Source of the DNA: Nostoc sp. 'Lobaria pulmonaria (5183) cyanobiont'
GTDB lineage: Bacteria > Cyanobacteriota > Cyanobacteriia > Cyanobacteriales > Nostocaceae
Length of the DNA: 64,000 nucleotides
Assembly (NCBI RefSeq): GCF_002949795.1
Contig: NZ_CP026692.1
Span: 5,688,545 to 5,752,544, forward strand
Reading direction: 5' to 3'
Every line of letters begins with the position of its first letter. Within the stretch, counting starts at the first letter, position 1. Under the pieces are notes generated by a model, which did not search any database, was not told the DNA's origin, and saw only the letters and a program-made list of their open reading frames with translations. Both the position numbers and the translations under genes were made by a program. Shown here piece after piece: positions 36,201 through 43,780 of this stretch.

Positions 36201-36422
36201 CGCTGGCCTTCTCCAAACCCCCTTGAGATTGTTGTTACCTTACGTCAACCAGAAGATAATCCTGATGATCTAGCTGCCCTTGTAGAGTCACTGCGCTATG
36301 GCTTTGGTCACTACAGCGATTGGACAGGTTTGCCTGCTCCCCTATTTTTTGAGCGTGTTGTACGGGATTACATCAGTGATTTTGCGATCGCAGACGAAGA
36401 TATTGAATCGGAGCAAGATTAA
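33264..36422 (+). CDS. pPIWI-RE operon protein 3: prokaryotic PIWI protein
   Basis: 1052 aa. It begins with an acidic leader (SDNFYDKIELEEDLSEEYED). Residues about 30-450 match the N-terminal (DUF3962/pPIWI_RE_X) part, then a MID-like region, then a RNase H-fold PIWI domain (about 690-1040). In it, MIDSSN (D832) lies at a strand end where RNase H folds place an acidic residue, and RLIRIRQELAP (R870-P880) carries the conserved R and E after which the family is named. The C-terminus (LPAPLFFERVVRDYI) is typical. A guide-dependent or R-loop-dependent nucleic-acid binding role is predicted; whether it cuts is unclear from sequence. Last gene of the operon. Confidence 0.85.
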   Translation: MSDNFYDKIELEEDLSEEYEDEETDGNLVSNTFYIQQGQIKLIKQFPLAFTVPDDLRPIIVEGFTLAWTKAASLDFADIQKGTNVKNLPYASFRGFLEVVLKNAARIEPDVGLTKFALNNAKRGHDPEPFVYLNGGNEEDINQMLRPVINEWFTNHLRPFAIKEDISTNIIDRLQDLQERGELLKISPFKSQVFPWNWSKQTGTTQPKDLTDKYAYRAIVDYVARQIAGQEIFPELGPIKRIISSDSGIVELMTDPISLPDTKGKFSFVVSLEVVTYPYLPQPLMKVEVSKRRWFTQLKDPKYDRRNISGFIFSQDYPDRAFSYRVKCEQDKNNKHGKNNKQEKKNWIWVTDTDFEILRRELKLPLESFNGQEIALGKASTDSCKVVLTYRNGLQDNSEEDEESSEKYGIETGVPEIDKLDAFEAIAKIINPLGIKIFDGYTKVPSKHKLDDTASRMINLPTLLGGVLEALETNSNLEFTAKYLEQLNDNQINDLLSKHFGIRLEEIEWGRKAFQFNRFTPNQTNDLQTIIQANQAAMQRLYPNEQPRLFIFYEADLETEAKLLQKITKVLWGNTLEILINRLPANTHGPREVLPGKDLKNKERSPQRIKAWDSTAKQIEDPNKPTFSLIMARQFYADPTGQNTVKHDDKVNKPSTRQALANVGSGVQFLLPIAKTRKTKHLKLADFFHRMQSALKDLFSAHSGRIDGVKEKVDKYLQNIPPEARPKEILGVTIVRKQRGRARGVIENTFLAVVMRLNVDTGKCELCCAYEKGNLVISPWFSFPDALAFIAQLTPIKLANDKAVRKTQFMKFVKQIVSNSVEEGMQPLVMIDSSNCVQLWSWLKDEEINTNQINLGQQHQYMQDEWQGARLIRIRQELAPGIIEKKARHLIETSLEDTRTKEELNKLPPTLKIPSASSSTGLFRLSATKQTGCVAYLSVAREAPHQYPRGQSCYRSTQTLANKAGLKISQLSTKVPFVGRWPSPNPLEIVVTLRQPEDNPDDLAALVESLRYGFGHYSDWTGLPAPLFFERVVRDYISDFAIADEDIESEQD

Positions 36423-36465
36423 ATATTTTGCCAGTGAAGAAAGAGGCTACTAATAAATTTACAAC

Positions 36466-36759
36466 TTGGAGTCCTATATTATTTGCAATCAAACTCGCAC
36501 AAAGATGACTGTTAGAATGCATCTCGATGCATTGACATTGTAAGGGGATGCATTAACAATGCAGCCGACGCATTGGCATTGTAAGAGGACGCATTAACAA
36601 TGCATCCCGATGCATTGGCATTGTAAGGGGACGCATTAACAATGCGGCCGACGCATTGGCATTGTAAGAGGACGCATTGGCATTGCAAGGTATTACTGAA
36701 TTTAATTCGCTACGAATTAATGAAATGCTGTACTTAACAAGCCAAAGTTAGGACTCCAA
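36466..36759. repeat. 11-bp inverted repeat flanking the tandem array
   Basis: TTGGAGTCCTA (36466-36476) and TAGGACTCCAA (36749-36759) are exact inverted repeats lying on either side of the 42-bp tandem array. They could mark a small mobile element containing the array, or be chance. Confidence 0.4.
36515..36690. repeat. Tandem repeat, ~42-bp unit, about 4 copies
   Basis: Units of the form CGA(T/C)GCATTGGCATTGTA, AG(G/A)GGA(C/T)GCATTAACAA and TGC repeat four times. Each unit carries the palindrome GCATTAACAATGC. No coding frame. The array begins about 95 bp after the PIWI stop codon. Confidence 0.85.
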
Positions 36760-36968
36760 CCTAAAACTTGAGTTTAATGAGCTTGGTAAAACCTTAGAAC
36801 ATGCCCGAAAGCTGGCAAAAATAGTGTAACTGACACAGAGATATCAAGCAGCAATTGGGACAGGAAACTACTACTTTAAATTGGGTATAACCCGTATGGT
36901 CTATAGCTTTAAGTCACTTTCATAGATTTTACAATATAAGTAAGACTTAAAAATAACGCTTCAATTAT
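36760..36968. other. Spacer before the RemA-like gene
   Basis: No gene seen. The remaining spacer carries ordinary AT-rich sequence before the ATG at 36969. Just outside it, near 36708, is a small hairpin (TTAATTCG / CGAATTAA). Confidence 0.4.
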
Positions 36969-37325
36969 ATGAAAATCCTCTCATCAGAGCTAGTACATTT
37001 AGGATTTGGCAAATATGTGCGTTCTGACCAAGTAACAGCAGTTATACCAATAGAAGAGGAGCGAGGGCCAGGGCGACGAACCTTTGTTCACATTCAAGGG
37101 CAAAGCGATCCAATTATTGCCTCTCGCGCTGAAGATACCATCGTGCGTGATTTAGTACAAGAGCCACGCGAAGTTACGCAAGCACGTCAGCAGCAGGAAA
37201 TTCTTCAAGATTTATTGGTAAATTTAAGTAATGTTAATTCGACTGTGCGTCGAATTAACCGTGATGAAGGCAGTTTGGATCTTGATTTGTTAGAACGACG
37301 AATTAAGCAAGTCCTGGAAAATTAA
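36969..37325 (+). CDS. RemA-like (DUF370) protein with C-terminal extension
   Basis: 118 aa. Residues 1-70 match the RemA/DUF370 family (HLGFGKYVRSDQVTAVIPIE and DPIIASRAEDTIVRDLV). In Bacillus RemA is a ring-forming DNA-binding regulator of biofilm genes. Residues 75-118 are a helical extension (QARQQQEILQDLLVNLSNVN) absent from the short RemA. The gene lies 37 bp before a spore-photoproduct-lyase-like gene in the same direction, implying an operon. Cyanobacteria do not sporulate, so the pair likely has another DNA-related role. Confidence 0.75.
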   Translation: MKILSSELVHLGFGKYVRSDQVTAVIPIEEERGPGRRTFVHIQGQSDPIIASRAEDTIVRDLVQEPREVTQARQQQEILQDLLVNLSNVNSTVRRINRDEGSLDLDLLERRIKQVLEN

Positions 37326-37362
37326 TTGCAGAAATCAGCAAACTAAATAACGGAGAAAAATA

Positions 37363-38451
37363 TTGCTGAATACAATTACAGACCAAGTTTCAGTATCAGA
37401 TACACAAACAAAATCACCACGGTTGTGGATACCTGAACGGGTACTGTTTACACCTGCTGCCCTAGATGAGGTTTGGGGGCAGCAGATTTTTGCACGTGTG
37501 CAGTCACTCAACTTACCAATAGAAGAATTATCACAAAACCGCCTGAAGGGACTGCGCGGTGAGTCTGAGCGGGATACTTACAACATCGCCAAACGTACCT
37601 TAGCAGTAGTTACTGCACCACCCAGTTCTTTTAAACTGAGTCCCATTCCACCTTCTGCGGATTGGCAGTTTCACCTTGCTGAGGGTTGTCCGGCTCATTG
37701 TCAATACTGCTACTTAGCTGGTAGCTTGTCGGGGCCACCTGTCATCCGCGTTTTTGCTAACTTACCGCAGATATTAGAGAACTTAGCTAACTACGAGCAA
37801 CAGGGGAAAAACACAAGTTTTGAAGTTAGCTGTTATACTGACGCATTAGGTATTGAGCATTTAACTGGAAGTCTGGCTGAATGTATCCGTTACTTTGGCA
37901 CTCGTACCAATGCACATCTACGTTGGGTATCGAAGTTTGATGCTGTGGATGGATTACTCGACTTACCACATAAAGGGCATACTCGCTGTCGGATGAGTGT
38001 TAATGCAGCACCGATTTCTGGTAAGTTTGAAGGTGGCACAGCCTCCGTAGCATCCAGACTTAATGCGTTGCGACGGTTGGCGCTACCACAAGAGCGTGGC
38101 GGTGGCGGTTATCCAGTCGGTTTGGTGATCGCGCCAATTATGCCGATAGACGATTGGCAGATGCACTATAGTTCTTTGTTTGACCAGATAAACGAGGCAC
38201 TGGATTTTGACTGTAACGTGACCTTTGAACTCATCTCGCATCGCTTCACGCCTGGGTCAAAAGAAGTGTTACAAACTTGGTATCCGCAATCAAAATTAGA
38301 GATGGATGAGGCAAAACGCAGTGTCAAGCGTAATAAGTTTGGTGGGACAAAGTATGTTTACGAGAAAGACACAATGAAGGCGTTGCGTTGCTTTTTTGAG
38401 AGTGAGATTAGTAGGCGCTTTCCAAATGTTGAAATTCTTTATTGGACTTAG
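37363..38451 (+). CDS. Spore photoproduct lyase-family radical SAM protein
   Basis: 362 aa from a TTG start at 37363 with GGAG at 37352-37355. The radical SAM cluster motif is CPAHCQYC (C109, C113, C116), with the lyase-specific neighbour YLAGSLSGPP. A further cysteine in SFEVSCYTDALGIEHLTGSL (C157) aligns by pattern with the catalytic hydrogen-donor cysteine of SplB. The ending ILYWT is complete, so the gene is intact. In Bacillus the enzyme reverses the spore thymine dimer; here a role in repair of unusual DNA or nucleotide damage is an inference. It is paired with the RemA-like gene. Confidence 0.85.
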   Translation: MLNTITDQVSVSDTQTKSPRLWIPERVLFTPAALDEVWGQQIFARVQSLNLPIEELSQNRLKGLRGESERDTYNIAKRTLAVVTAPPSSFKLSPIPPSADWQFHLAEGCPAHCQYCYLAGSLSGPPVIRVFANLPQILENLANYEQQGKNTSFEVSCYTDALGIEHLTGSLAECIRYFGTRTNAHLRWVSKFDAVDGLLDLPHKGHTRCRMSVNAAPISGKFEGGTASVASRLNALRRLALPQERGGGGYPVGLVIAPIMPIDDWQMHYSSLFDQINEALDFDCNVTFELISHRFTPGSKEVLQTWYPQSKLEMDEAKRSVKRNKFGGTKYVYEKDTMKALRCFFESEISRRFPNVEILYWT

Positions 38452-38735
38452 AAGACTACTTCGCTCAAATACAGTTTGAGCAAATTAATTATTGGGTAAG
38501 AGAGCGATCGCATAATATAGCGATCGCTCTCTATTCTCCTGATTTTTCACCCATTGAAAACTGTTGGTCGAAGGTAAAAGAGTTTTTGCGTAGGCGTAGC
38601 TCGCCGCAGGCATCCCAAGCTGCTAGAACTTATCTTGAGTTAGACAAGGCCATTACAAATGCTCTGAATGCAGTAACTAAAAAAGACATTATTGGATGGT
38701 TCACTCACTGCTGTTACTATTTTGCATTTCTGGAG
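38442..38735 (+). pseudogene. IS630-family transposase, C-terminal remnant
   Basis: The frame contains LYSPDFSPIENCWSKVKEFL and, after a short insertion, ARTYLELDKAITNALNAVTK and IIGWFTHCCYY, the C-terminal part of an IS630/DDE superfamily transposase (the DDE glutamate is in SPIENCW). The N-terminal two thirds are missing, and the frame overlaps the end of the photolyase-like gene only by chance. A dispersed palindrome adds about 10 residues (RRSSPQASQA) within the relic. Non-functional. Confidence 0.85.
38585..38620. repeat. Palindromic repeat inserted in frame into the IS630 relic
   Basis: The sequence GTAGGCGTAGCTCGCCGCAG continues as GCATCCC and belongs to the GCGTAGCCCGCCGCAGGCATCGC-like family. 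It interrupts the transposase between LR and ARTYLEL without breaking the frame. Confidence 0.65.
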
Positions 38736-39043
38736 TCATGGTTTCAGTCATCATCATCATCATCGGAAATACCTCCTGATTTTTTGATGCATAAAATAGT
38801 GTCCCCGGAAGGACTACTCATCACATTAGTCTTATCCTTTTAAAGAGTCAATGGGGTTTTTAATCCAGAATTTTTAAGCTTACTATCCCGATATAATTAC
38901 CGGGAAATTGAAGGAATTCTACACTAGTTTGGTATTGTTTTTCTGGGAAATACTATACATTAAGGCTTATAAACCCTCGTTGACAAGTGTGGTTTCATTT
39001 GGCAAGTCAACTTTATATCGGGTATCAAAAGTTAGAGTTAAAT
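38736..39043. other. Spacer between two relics, no gene seen
   Basis: About 300 bp containing CCCGATATAATTACCGGG-type dyads and a partial frame of no coding character. Probably debris from the insertion events that truncated both neighbours. Confidence 0.5.
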
Positions 39044-39739
39044 TTAACTCGAAAATAATGTTATTGTTTTTAACAAATCAATGCCTAAACTAAGCATTTT
39101 TAAATTTATATTAAAAAGTTCAGTAATTAAGGTGAGTTCTTCACGGGTGAAGACTTTACCTGTGGGGTTGTGGGGTGTGTTGATAATAATCGCTTTGGTA
39201 TTGGCATTGAAAGCTTGACGCAACTGTGCTTCATCAAATGTCCAATGAGGAGGATGCAGTGTCACGTAGCGGGGAATAGCACCAGCTAAAATCGCATCGG
39301 GGCCGTAGTTTTCATAATATGGCTCAAATACAATTACTTCGTCACCCGGATCGACTGTCGCTAGCATCACAGATGCCATTGCTTCTGTGGAACCACAGGT
39401 GACGGTGATTTGGGTTTCGGGATCGATATCTAAGCCGAGATACCAACGGACTTTGTTAGCGATCGCATGACGAAATGGGCGTAGACGCGTTGGCGGAGCC
39501 TCTCGTAGAGAAGCGGCTTGTCGCCAGACATCGCCCCAAGTAATGGCATACTGGTTGACATCTGCCTCTATTGCCTGATATGCTGCCTGTTTCAACTCCA
39601 AGGGACAGGGAAAATCAGGGAACCCCTGCGCCAGATTCACTGCACCATATTGCAGTGCCACCCTTGTCATTTCTCGAATTACCGACTCTGTAAATTGACC
39701 TGCCTTCGCTGATATTTTTTGCCGCTGCATCTGGCTCAC
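39044..39739 (-). pseudogene. Class I/II aminotransferase, truncated, with in-frame repeat insertion
   Basis: 231 aa against about 390 for the intact PLP-dependent family (kynurenine/methionine-type aminotransferases). The N-terminal part is good: VNLAQGFPDFPCPLELKQAA, TCGSTEAMASVMLA and NTPHNPTGKVFTREELTLI. After ELTLITEL the sequence departs from the family (residues 208-231), so the half with the PLP lysine is lost. A 20-residue stretch (DVWRQAASLREAPPTRLRPF) replaces the family's short linker; it is a dispersed palindromic repeat at 39479-39538. Non-functional. Confidence 0.85.
39479..39538. repeat. Palindromic repeat inserted in frame into the aminotransferase
   Basis: GTAGACGCGTTGGCGGAGCC and TCTCGTAGAGAAGCGGCTTG are the dispersed Nostoc repeat. 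The insertion keeps the frame and adds about 20 residues to the protein. Confidence 0.7.
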
Positions 39740-39928
39740 CTTTATACCTCCGTTAATCTCTATTGCAGTTATGCGGAAATTTCTGTAAACCCAACAAAAT
39801 CAACAATATCGATAGATTTATCGTAGTATACTCAAATTTGAGATCCAGAGGGAATGCAACCTTATTAATCTATATACTTAATTATTGAGATTAATAGTCA
39901 ATTATTGAAGTACCGATCCAGAATCATC

Positions 39929-40528
39929 ATGAAATCTTTGCACCGCCCCGATCTCTATAGCTGGTCTAATTTCAATCCGGCAAGAAATATTGATTTCAAT
40001 GGGATTGCCTGGATTCGCCCAGATGGCAACATCTTGATTGACCCAGTAGCCCTATCAAACCATGATTGGAATCATCTGAAATCTCTCGGTGGTGTGGTTT
40101 GGATTGTGCTGACGAATTCTGAGCACGTCAGGGCAAGTAAAGAAATTGCCGATCAAACCTATGCTAAAATCGCTGGTCCTCTGGCAGAAAAAGACGCTTT
40201 TCCTATACCTTGCGATCGCTGGCTATCTGATGGTGAAGAATTTGTCCCAGGACTGGAGGTGATTGAACTCAATGGTTCTAAAACTCCCGGTGAATTGGCT
40301 CTGTTACTGGAAGAGACAACTTTAATTACAGGGGATTTAGTCAGGGCACGCAAAGCAGGTAGCTTGACGATTTTACCAGATGACAAGCTGCTGAATCGAG
40401 AGGAGGCTGTTGCTTCTGTTCACAGGTTGGCTCAACTGAGTCGGGTAGAAGCAGTGCTGGTGGGGGATGGTTGGCCCGTCTTTCGGGATGGACGCGATCG
40501 CTTGCAGGATCTTGTAGCGACATTGTAA
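39929..40528 (+). CDS. Metallo-beta-lactamase-fold-like protein lacking the metal motif
   Basis: 199 aa from the ATG at 39929; the frame extends upstream to 39905 with no start advantage. The pattern of strands and loops (NGIAWIRPDGNILIDPVAL, then VVWIVLTNSEHVRA, LITGDLVRA and VEAVLVGDGWPVFRDGRD) is that of the MBL fold, but the HxHxDH zinc motif is absent (it reads NSEHVRAS). The TGDL aspartate is retained. Probably a conserved non-catalytic or divergent hydrolase. A fragment of its 3-prime end is duplicated at 43414-43462. Confidence 0.65.
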   Translation: MKSLHRPDLYSWSNFNPARNIDFNGIAWIRPDGNILIDPVALSNHDWNHLKSLGGVVWIVLTNSEHVRASKEIADQTYAKIAGPLAEKDAFPIPCDRWLSDGEEFVPGLEVIELNGSKTPGELALLLEETTLITGDLVRARKAGSLTILPDDKLLNREEAVASVHRLAQLSRVEAVLVGDGWPVFRDGRDRLQDLVATL

Positions 40529-40858
40529 ATGAGTGGAGGCGATCGTCGGTTTGAATGTTGGGGGAGTTGAGGCAATACTTTCTGCCTAACAGACTTTTGC
40601 CCAAACTCCTCCAATTCTTTAGAGAAGCGCTGCTTTGATTTTGCTACTAAACCGCCTCTACCTTGAAAACCATAGTTTTTTGGAATTAGAGTAAAGCTCA
40701 TAACTCAAGCCACCACCGAATAATATACTCTGCTTAAAAACTCCAGGTTTCAAAATCGACGAGGTTTAATACTGAAATCTGATGGCACTATCGATAATTT
40801 GTTATCAATATATTAACAGTTAATAACTTGACCGACTAGCTAAATCAAGAGGGGAAGA
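40529..40858. other. Intergenic region with MITE family A copy
   Basis: About 330 bp; its centre is the 121-bp element at 40648-40768. No gene seen. Confidence 0.6.
40648..40768. mobile_element. MITE family A, copy 2
   Basis: A 121-bp element. The left end TAAACCGCC...CTTGAAAACCATAGTTTT matches the inverted right end AAAACTCCAGGTTTCAAAAT...GAGGTTTA. The ends are the same as those of the copy at 19446-19619, but the GC-rich centre is different and shorter. Confidence 0.75.
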
Positions 40859-42121
40859 ATGAACAGTCGCCGCGTTGTCATTGTTGGCGCTGGATTCGGT
40901 GGGTTGCAAGCTGCTCAATCTTTAGCTGATTCTGGTGCAGATGTATTGTTAATCGATCGCAACAACTATCACACCTTTGTACCGTTGTTGTATCAAGTTG
41001 CGACAGGTCAATTAGAACCTGAATACATTGCTTACCCTATCCGCACAATATTACGGCGATTCTCTTTCCTGCGGAATAAGTCTAAGGTTCAGTTTTTGAT
41101 GGCTGAGGTTGAGCAAATTGATTTTTCAAGGCAAACTGTTGAAACAGATAGTTGTTCAATTACCTATGACTTTCTTGTGCTTGCAACTGGAAGCCAAACC
41201 CAGTTTTTGGGAGTTCCTGGAGCTTTAGAATATGCGTTCTCGATGAGAACGCTAGAAGAAGCAATAGCAATCCGAAATCACATTTTCTCTTGTTTTGAGA
41301 GAGCTATCCAGGAATCTGATTCATTACGACGCCAACAATTGCTGACGTTTACCATCGTTGGCGGCGGGCCAACGGGTGTTGAGGTTGCAGGTGCTTTCGT
41401 TGAAATGCTTCGAGGCCACTTGCGTCGAGATTATCCGACACTTTTGCCGCAAGTGAGGTTGATTCTCGTGCAATCTGGCGATCGCTTATTGGCCGATTTG
41501 CCAAAGAAGTTGGGACTTTACACTTACAAACGATTACATCAGCTAGGAGTGGAGGTTTATCTGCAAACAAAAGTGACTAGAGTGACTTTTGAATCTTTAC
41601 ATCTGCAAAACGATGAGGTAATTGCAACTGCAACCGTCATTTGGACTGCGGGGTTAGAAGCAAACTCTCCTACAACATCAGAGGAGGTATCTTCAGCAAA
41701 TAAGGGAAAGTTACTTGTTCATCCCACCCTACAATTGCTAGAGCAACCCAATATTTATGCCATTGGGGATCTGGCATATATCGAACAGAACGGTAAACCA
41801 TTAACTGGGGTTGCACCAGAGGCACTTCAGCAGGGTGTTGCTGTAGCCCGAAATATTCAGCGGCAATTCCGAGGTAAATCACCAGAGCATTTTAGCTATT
41901 TCAACAAGGGAAGATTAGCGATTATTGGCTGTTATTCAGGTGTGGGAAAAATTGGCGCATTTGCCTTTACAGGATGCTTGGCTTGGCTGATGTGGCTAGG
42001 AGTTCATTTAGTATATCTTCCTGGCTATCGCAGTCGTTTGCTAGTATTATTTACTTGGCTTCACACTTACTTCTTCGGCGATCGCTCAGTTCGCTTAATT
42101 CTGTCTATGAAAGAACGTTAG
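40859..42121 (+). CDS. Type II NADH dehydrogenase (NDH-2-like)
   Basis: 420 aa. The N-terminal FAD-binding motif is VVIVGAGFGGLQAAQSL, a second dinucleotide fold is TIVGGGPTGVEVAGAFVEML, and the FAD-contact IYAIGDLAYIEQNGKP lies near residue 300. The segment NYHTFVPLLYQVATGQLEPE is typical of NDH-2. The protein transfers electrons from NAD(P)H to quinone without proton pumping, at the membrane surface. Cyanobacteria have several (NdbA/B/C); which one is not clear. It is followed at 81 bp by the DoxX-like gene, possibly one transcript. Confidence 0.85.
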   Translation: MNSRRVVIVGAGFGGLQAAQSLADSGADVLLIDRNNYHTFVPLLYQVATGQLEPEYIAYPIRTILRRFSFLRNKSKVQFLMAEVEQIDFSRQTVETDSCSITYDFLVLATGSQTQFLGVPGALEYAFSMRTLEEAIAIRNHIFSCFERAIQESDSLRRQQLLTFTIVGGGPTGVEVAGAFVEMLRGHLRRDYPTLLPQVRLILVQSGDRLLADLPKKLGLYTYKRLHQLGVEVYLQTKVTRVTFESLHLQNDEVIATATVIWTAGLEANSPTTSEEVSSANKGKLLVHPTLQLLEQPNIYAIGDLAYIEQNGKPLTGVAPEALQQGVAVARNIQRQFRGKSPEHFSYFNKGRLAIIGCYSGVGKIGAFAFTGCLAWLMWLGVHLVYLPGYRSRLLVLFTWLHTYFFGDRSVRLILSMKER

Positions 42122-42201
42122 CTCTCAAAACCGCTAAGTGCTTCCCAATTTCTGCTATTGAAATCAATTACAGTCGGCGTACCATAGTTGGAGTTCAGGC
42201 A

Positions 42202-42702
42202 ATGACTGAAAATAGAAACTACATTAGTCTCAAATCAAAGGATGTTGCGATTGCCTATTTGTTGCTGCGAATTCTCATCGGTGTGAATTACTTTAATCAC
42301 GGATTCACTCGCATTTTCAATATCTCTGGATTCGCTGAAAATACTGTCAAAGAACTAGCAAATTCTTATTTCCCAGAATTTCTGGTGAGAATCAATTCTT
42401 ATCTAGTGCCCCCTGTAGAGTTAATTGTAGGCGTGTTGATTACACTTGGGTTAGCAACTAGAAGCGCTTTGATTGTCACCTTTGCCCTGATGATCATTCT
42501 GAAGTTGGGGGTGACATCGATACAAAACTGGGGTGCAGCTACTTCCATGCTTTCTTACGGGATTGTGCTGTTTATTTTGCTTGCAGGTAGCAGCTTTAAT
42601 ATTTACTCCCTTGATCGCTGGAGAAAAAACAGACAAAATCTTGCAGACTCAGGAGCGAATCGCGAACAAGGTAGGGTCAACTTCTTTAGGAATAACTTTT
42701 AG
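42202..42702 (+). CDS. DoxX-family membrane protein
   Basis: 166 aa from the ATG at 42202; the longer frame back to 41974 overlaps NDH-2 and is unlikely. Four hydrophobic segments, opening with KDVAIAYLLLRILIGVNYF, and GFTRI match DoxX. Family members are small membrane proteins, often linked to quinone redox or sulfur and oxidative stress, and the pairing with NDH-2 supports an electron-transfer context. Ends in a basic hydrophilic tail. Confidence 0.75.
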   Translation: MTENRNYISLKSKDVAIAYLLLRILIGVNYFNHGFTRIFNISGFAENTVKELANSYFPEFLVRINSYLVPPVELIVGVLITLGLATRSALIVTFALMIILKLGVTSIQNWGAATSMLSYGIVLFILLAGSSFNIYSLDRWRKNRQNLADSGANREQGRVNFFRNNF

Positions 42703-42827
42703 ATAAAACGTGAGTAAGCTATTTCAGACTTTGTGTATACAGCGTAGCTTACCAAGGGGGACTATAGGGGGGTTAAAACGATCTCAAATTCTCACGAATG
42801 ATTTAGGACTGCTATATAAGCAACAGA

Positions 42828-43048
42828 TACCTCGAAGTCATGTTGAGGTACTTGAAAGTCGTGTTGAGGTACTCCAAAATCGTGTTGAGGTACTCCGAAG
42901 TCGTGTTGAGGTACTCCGAAGTCGTGTTGAGGTACTCTGAAGTCGTGTTGAGGTACTCCGAAGTCGTGTTGAGGTACTCCAAAGTCGTGTTGAGGTACTC
43001 CAAAATCGTGTTGAGGTACTCCAAAATCGTGTTGGAGTACTTCAAACT
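42828..43048. repeat. Tandem repeat, 21-bp unit, 10 copies
   Basis: The unit GTTGAGGTACTCCGAAGTCGT (first 20 bases GTTGAGGTACTCCGAAGTCG) is repeated ten times at exactly 21-bp spacing, with G/A and C/T variants. The unit is a multiple of three, so several frames on both strands stay open with 7-residue repeats; they are not genes. It lies after the DoxX gene. Confidence 0.9.
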
Positions 43049-43073
43049 TTGTCGCACTGCGATCAAGTACACA

Positions 43074-43110
43074 GGTGCGACGCCGAATAGCCCGCCGTAG
43101 GCATCGCTTT
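43074..43110. repeat. Dispersed palindromic repeat
   Basis: GCGACGCCGAATAGCCCGCC followed by GTAGGCATCGC is a member of the same palindromic family found inside genes elsewhere in this window. Confidence 0.6.
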
Positions 43111-43187
43111 CATAAATCTCCACAAACAAAGCGATCTCTTGACTTTTAAAACAGTCGCTACTATTTTCTTAACCTAAGCGTATTGAC

Positions 43188-43305
43188 TAGACCTGCTGCA
43201 AAAGTCCCTAACACCCACTCCCAACCCCTCCCCGCAAGCTCTTAGGGGAGACAAAGCAGCTTTGGCTCTTTGGGGTTCTTATTTTAGATTTATGCAAGAG
43301 GTCTA
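43188..43305. mobile_element. MITE family B, copy 1
   Basis: 118 bp. The left end TAGACCTGCTGCAAAA and right end TATGCAAGAGGTCTA are inverted repeats (TAGACCTCTTGCATA-like) with TA at both borders, as expected for IS630/Tc1-type targets. The interior is GC-rich (CCAACCCCTCCCCGCAAGCT). Confidence 0.7.
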
Positions 43306-43690
43306 CTGAATTACAAGAATTTTCAGGTATTTAGACCACAACTGAGACGGGGAATAGGGAGATTACTTGAAAAGTGTGGTAACCAAAAGTTGCTACCCAA
43401 GGGATGGTTGTTCTGTCTGCGATGGACGCGATCGCTTGCAGTATCTTGTAGCGACATTGTAAATAATTAGGGTAGCATAGCTAGCTATGTCACCCTACAG
43501 GCGAATGTGGTTCAAATAGATCAAAAAGGCTCTCAGAAGAAAATCAAACAACACCGTATCATGGTAGTTAGTAGCATTTATGTCTGATACTTTCTTTTTT
43601 GCCATAAAAAAATATCAGGTAAGTAATATCCTGATTTCCTGACGGCAGAATGGGAAAGCTTTTACTGATTCACCTAGTTGGAGAACGCTG
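43306..43690. other. Intergenic region with a duplicated gene tail
   Basis: The only recognisable content is the short duplicate of the MBL-like gene end at 43414-43462 and a hairpin (ATCAGG / CCTGAT) near 43614. No other gene is seen. Confidence 0.5.
43414..43462 (+). pseudogene. Duplicated 3-prime end of the MBL-like gene
   Basis: The stretch GGACGCGATCGCTTGCAGTA and its flanks repeat 40493-40512 with few changes. They encode the same ending (DGRDRLQ-LVATL). The front of the duplicated gene is not present. Confidence 0.7.
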
Positions 43691-43780
43691 ATGTCGAAGG
43701 AAAGAAAAAGTAATAAAGAAGCTAAAAAACCTAAAAAAGATCCCAAAGACAAAAAGGAGAAAAAAGACTCAAACAAATAG
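43691..43780 (+). CDS. Lysine-rich 29-aa peptide
   Basis: A complete small frame, MSKERKSNKEAKKPKKDPKD then KKEKKDSNK, with GGAG eight bases before the ATG. Thirteen of 29 residues are Lys. Such Lys-rich short peptides recur in bacteria; no function is known. Confidence rests on the ribosome binding site and the extreme composition, not on a family. Confidence 0.45.
   Translation: MSKERKSNKEAKKPKKDPKDKKEKKDSNK

Larger units (their letters stand above)
42703..43187. other. Intergenic region containing the 21-bp array
   Basis: No gene other than the repeat array and a dispersed palindrome at 43074-43110. The phrase TTAACCTAAGCGTATTG repeats a phrase near 10995. Confidence 0.5.

Noticed and set aside
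36515..36690. CRISPR array
   Set aside because: The array is contiguous repeat without spacers; no cas genes are present.
42710..43129. Open frames on both strands over the 21-bp array
   Set aside because: The 7-residue periodic peptides are an artefact of tandem repeats.
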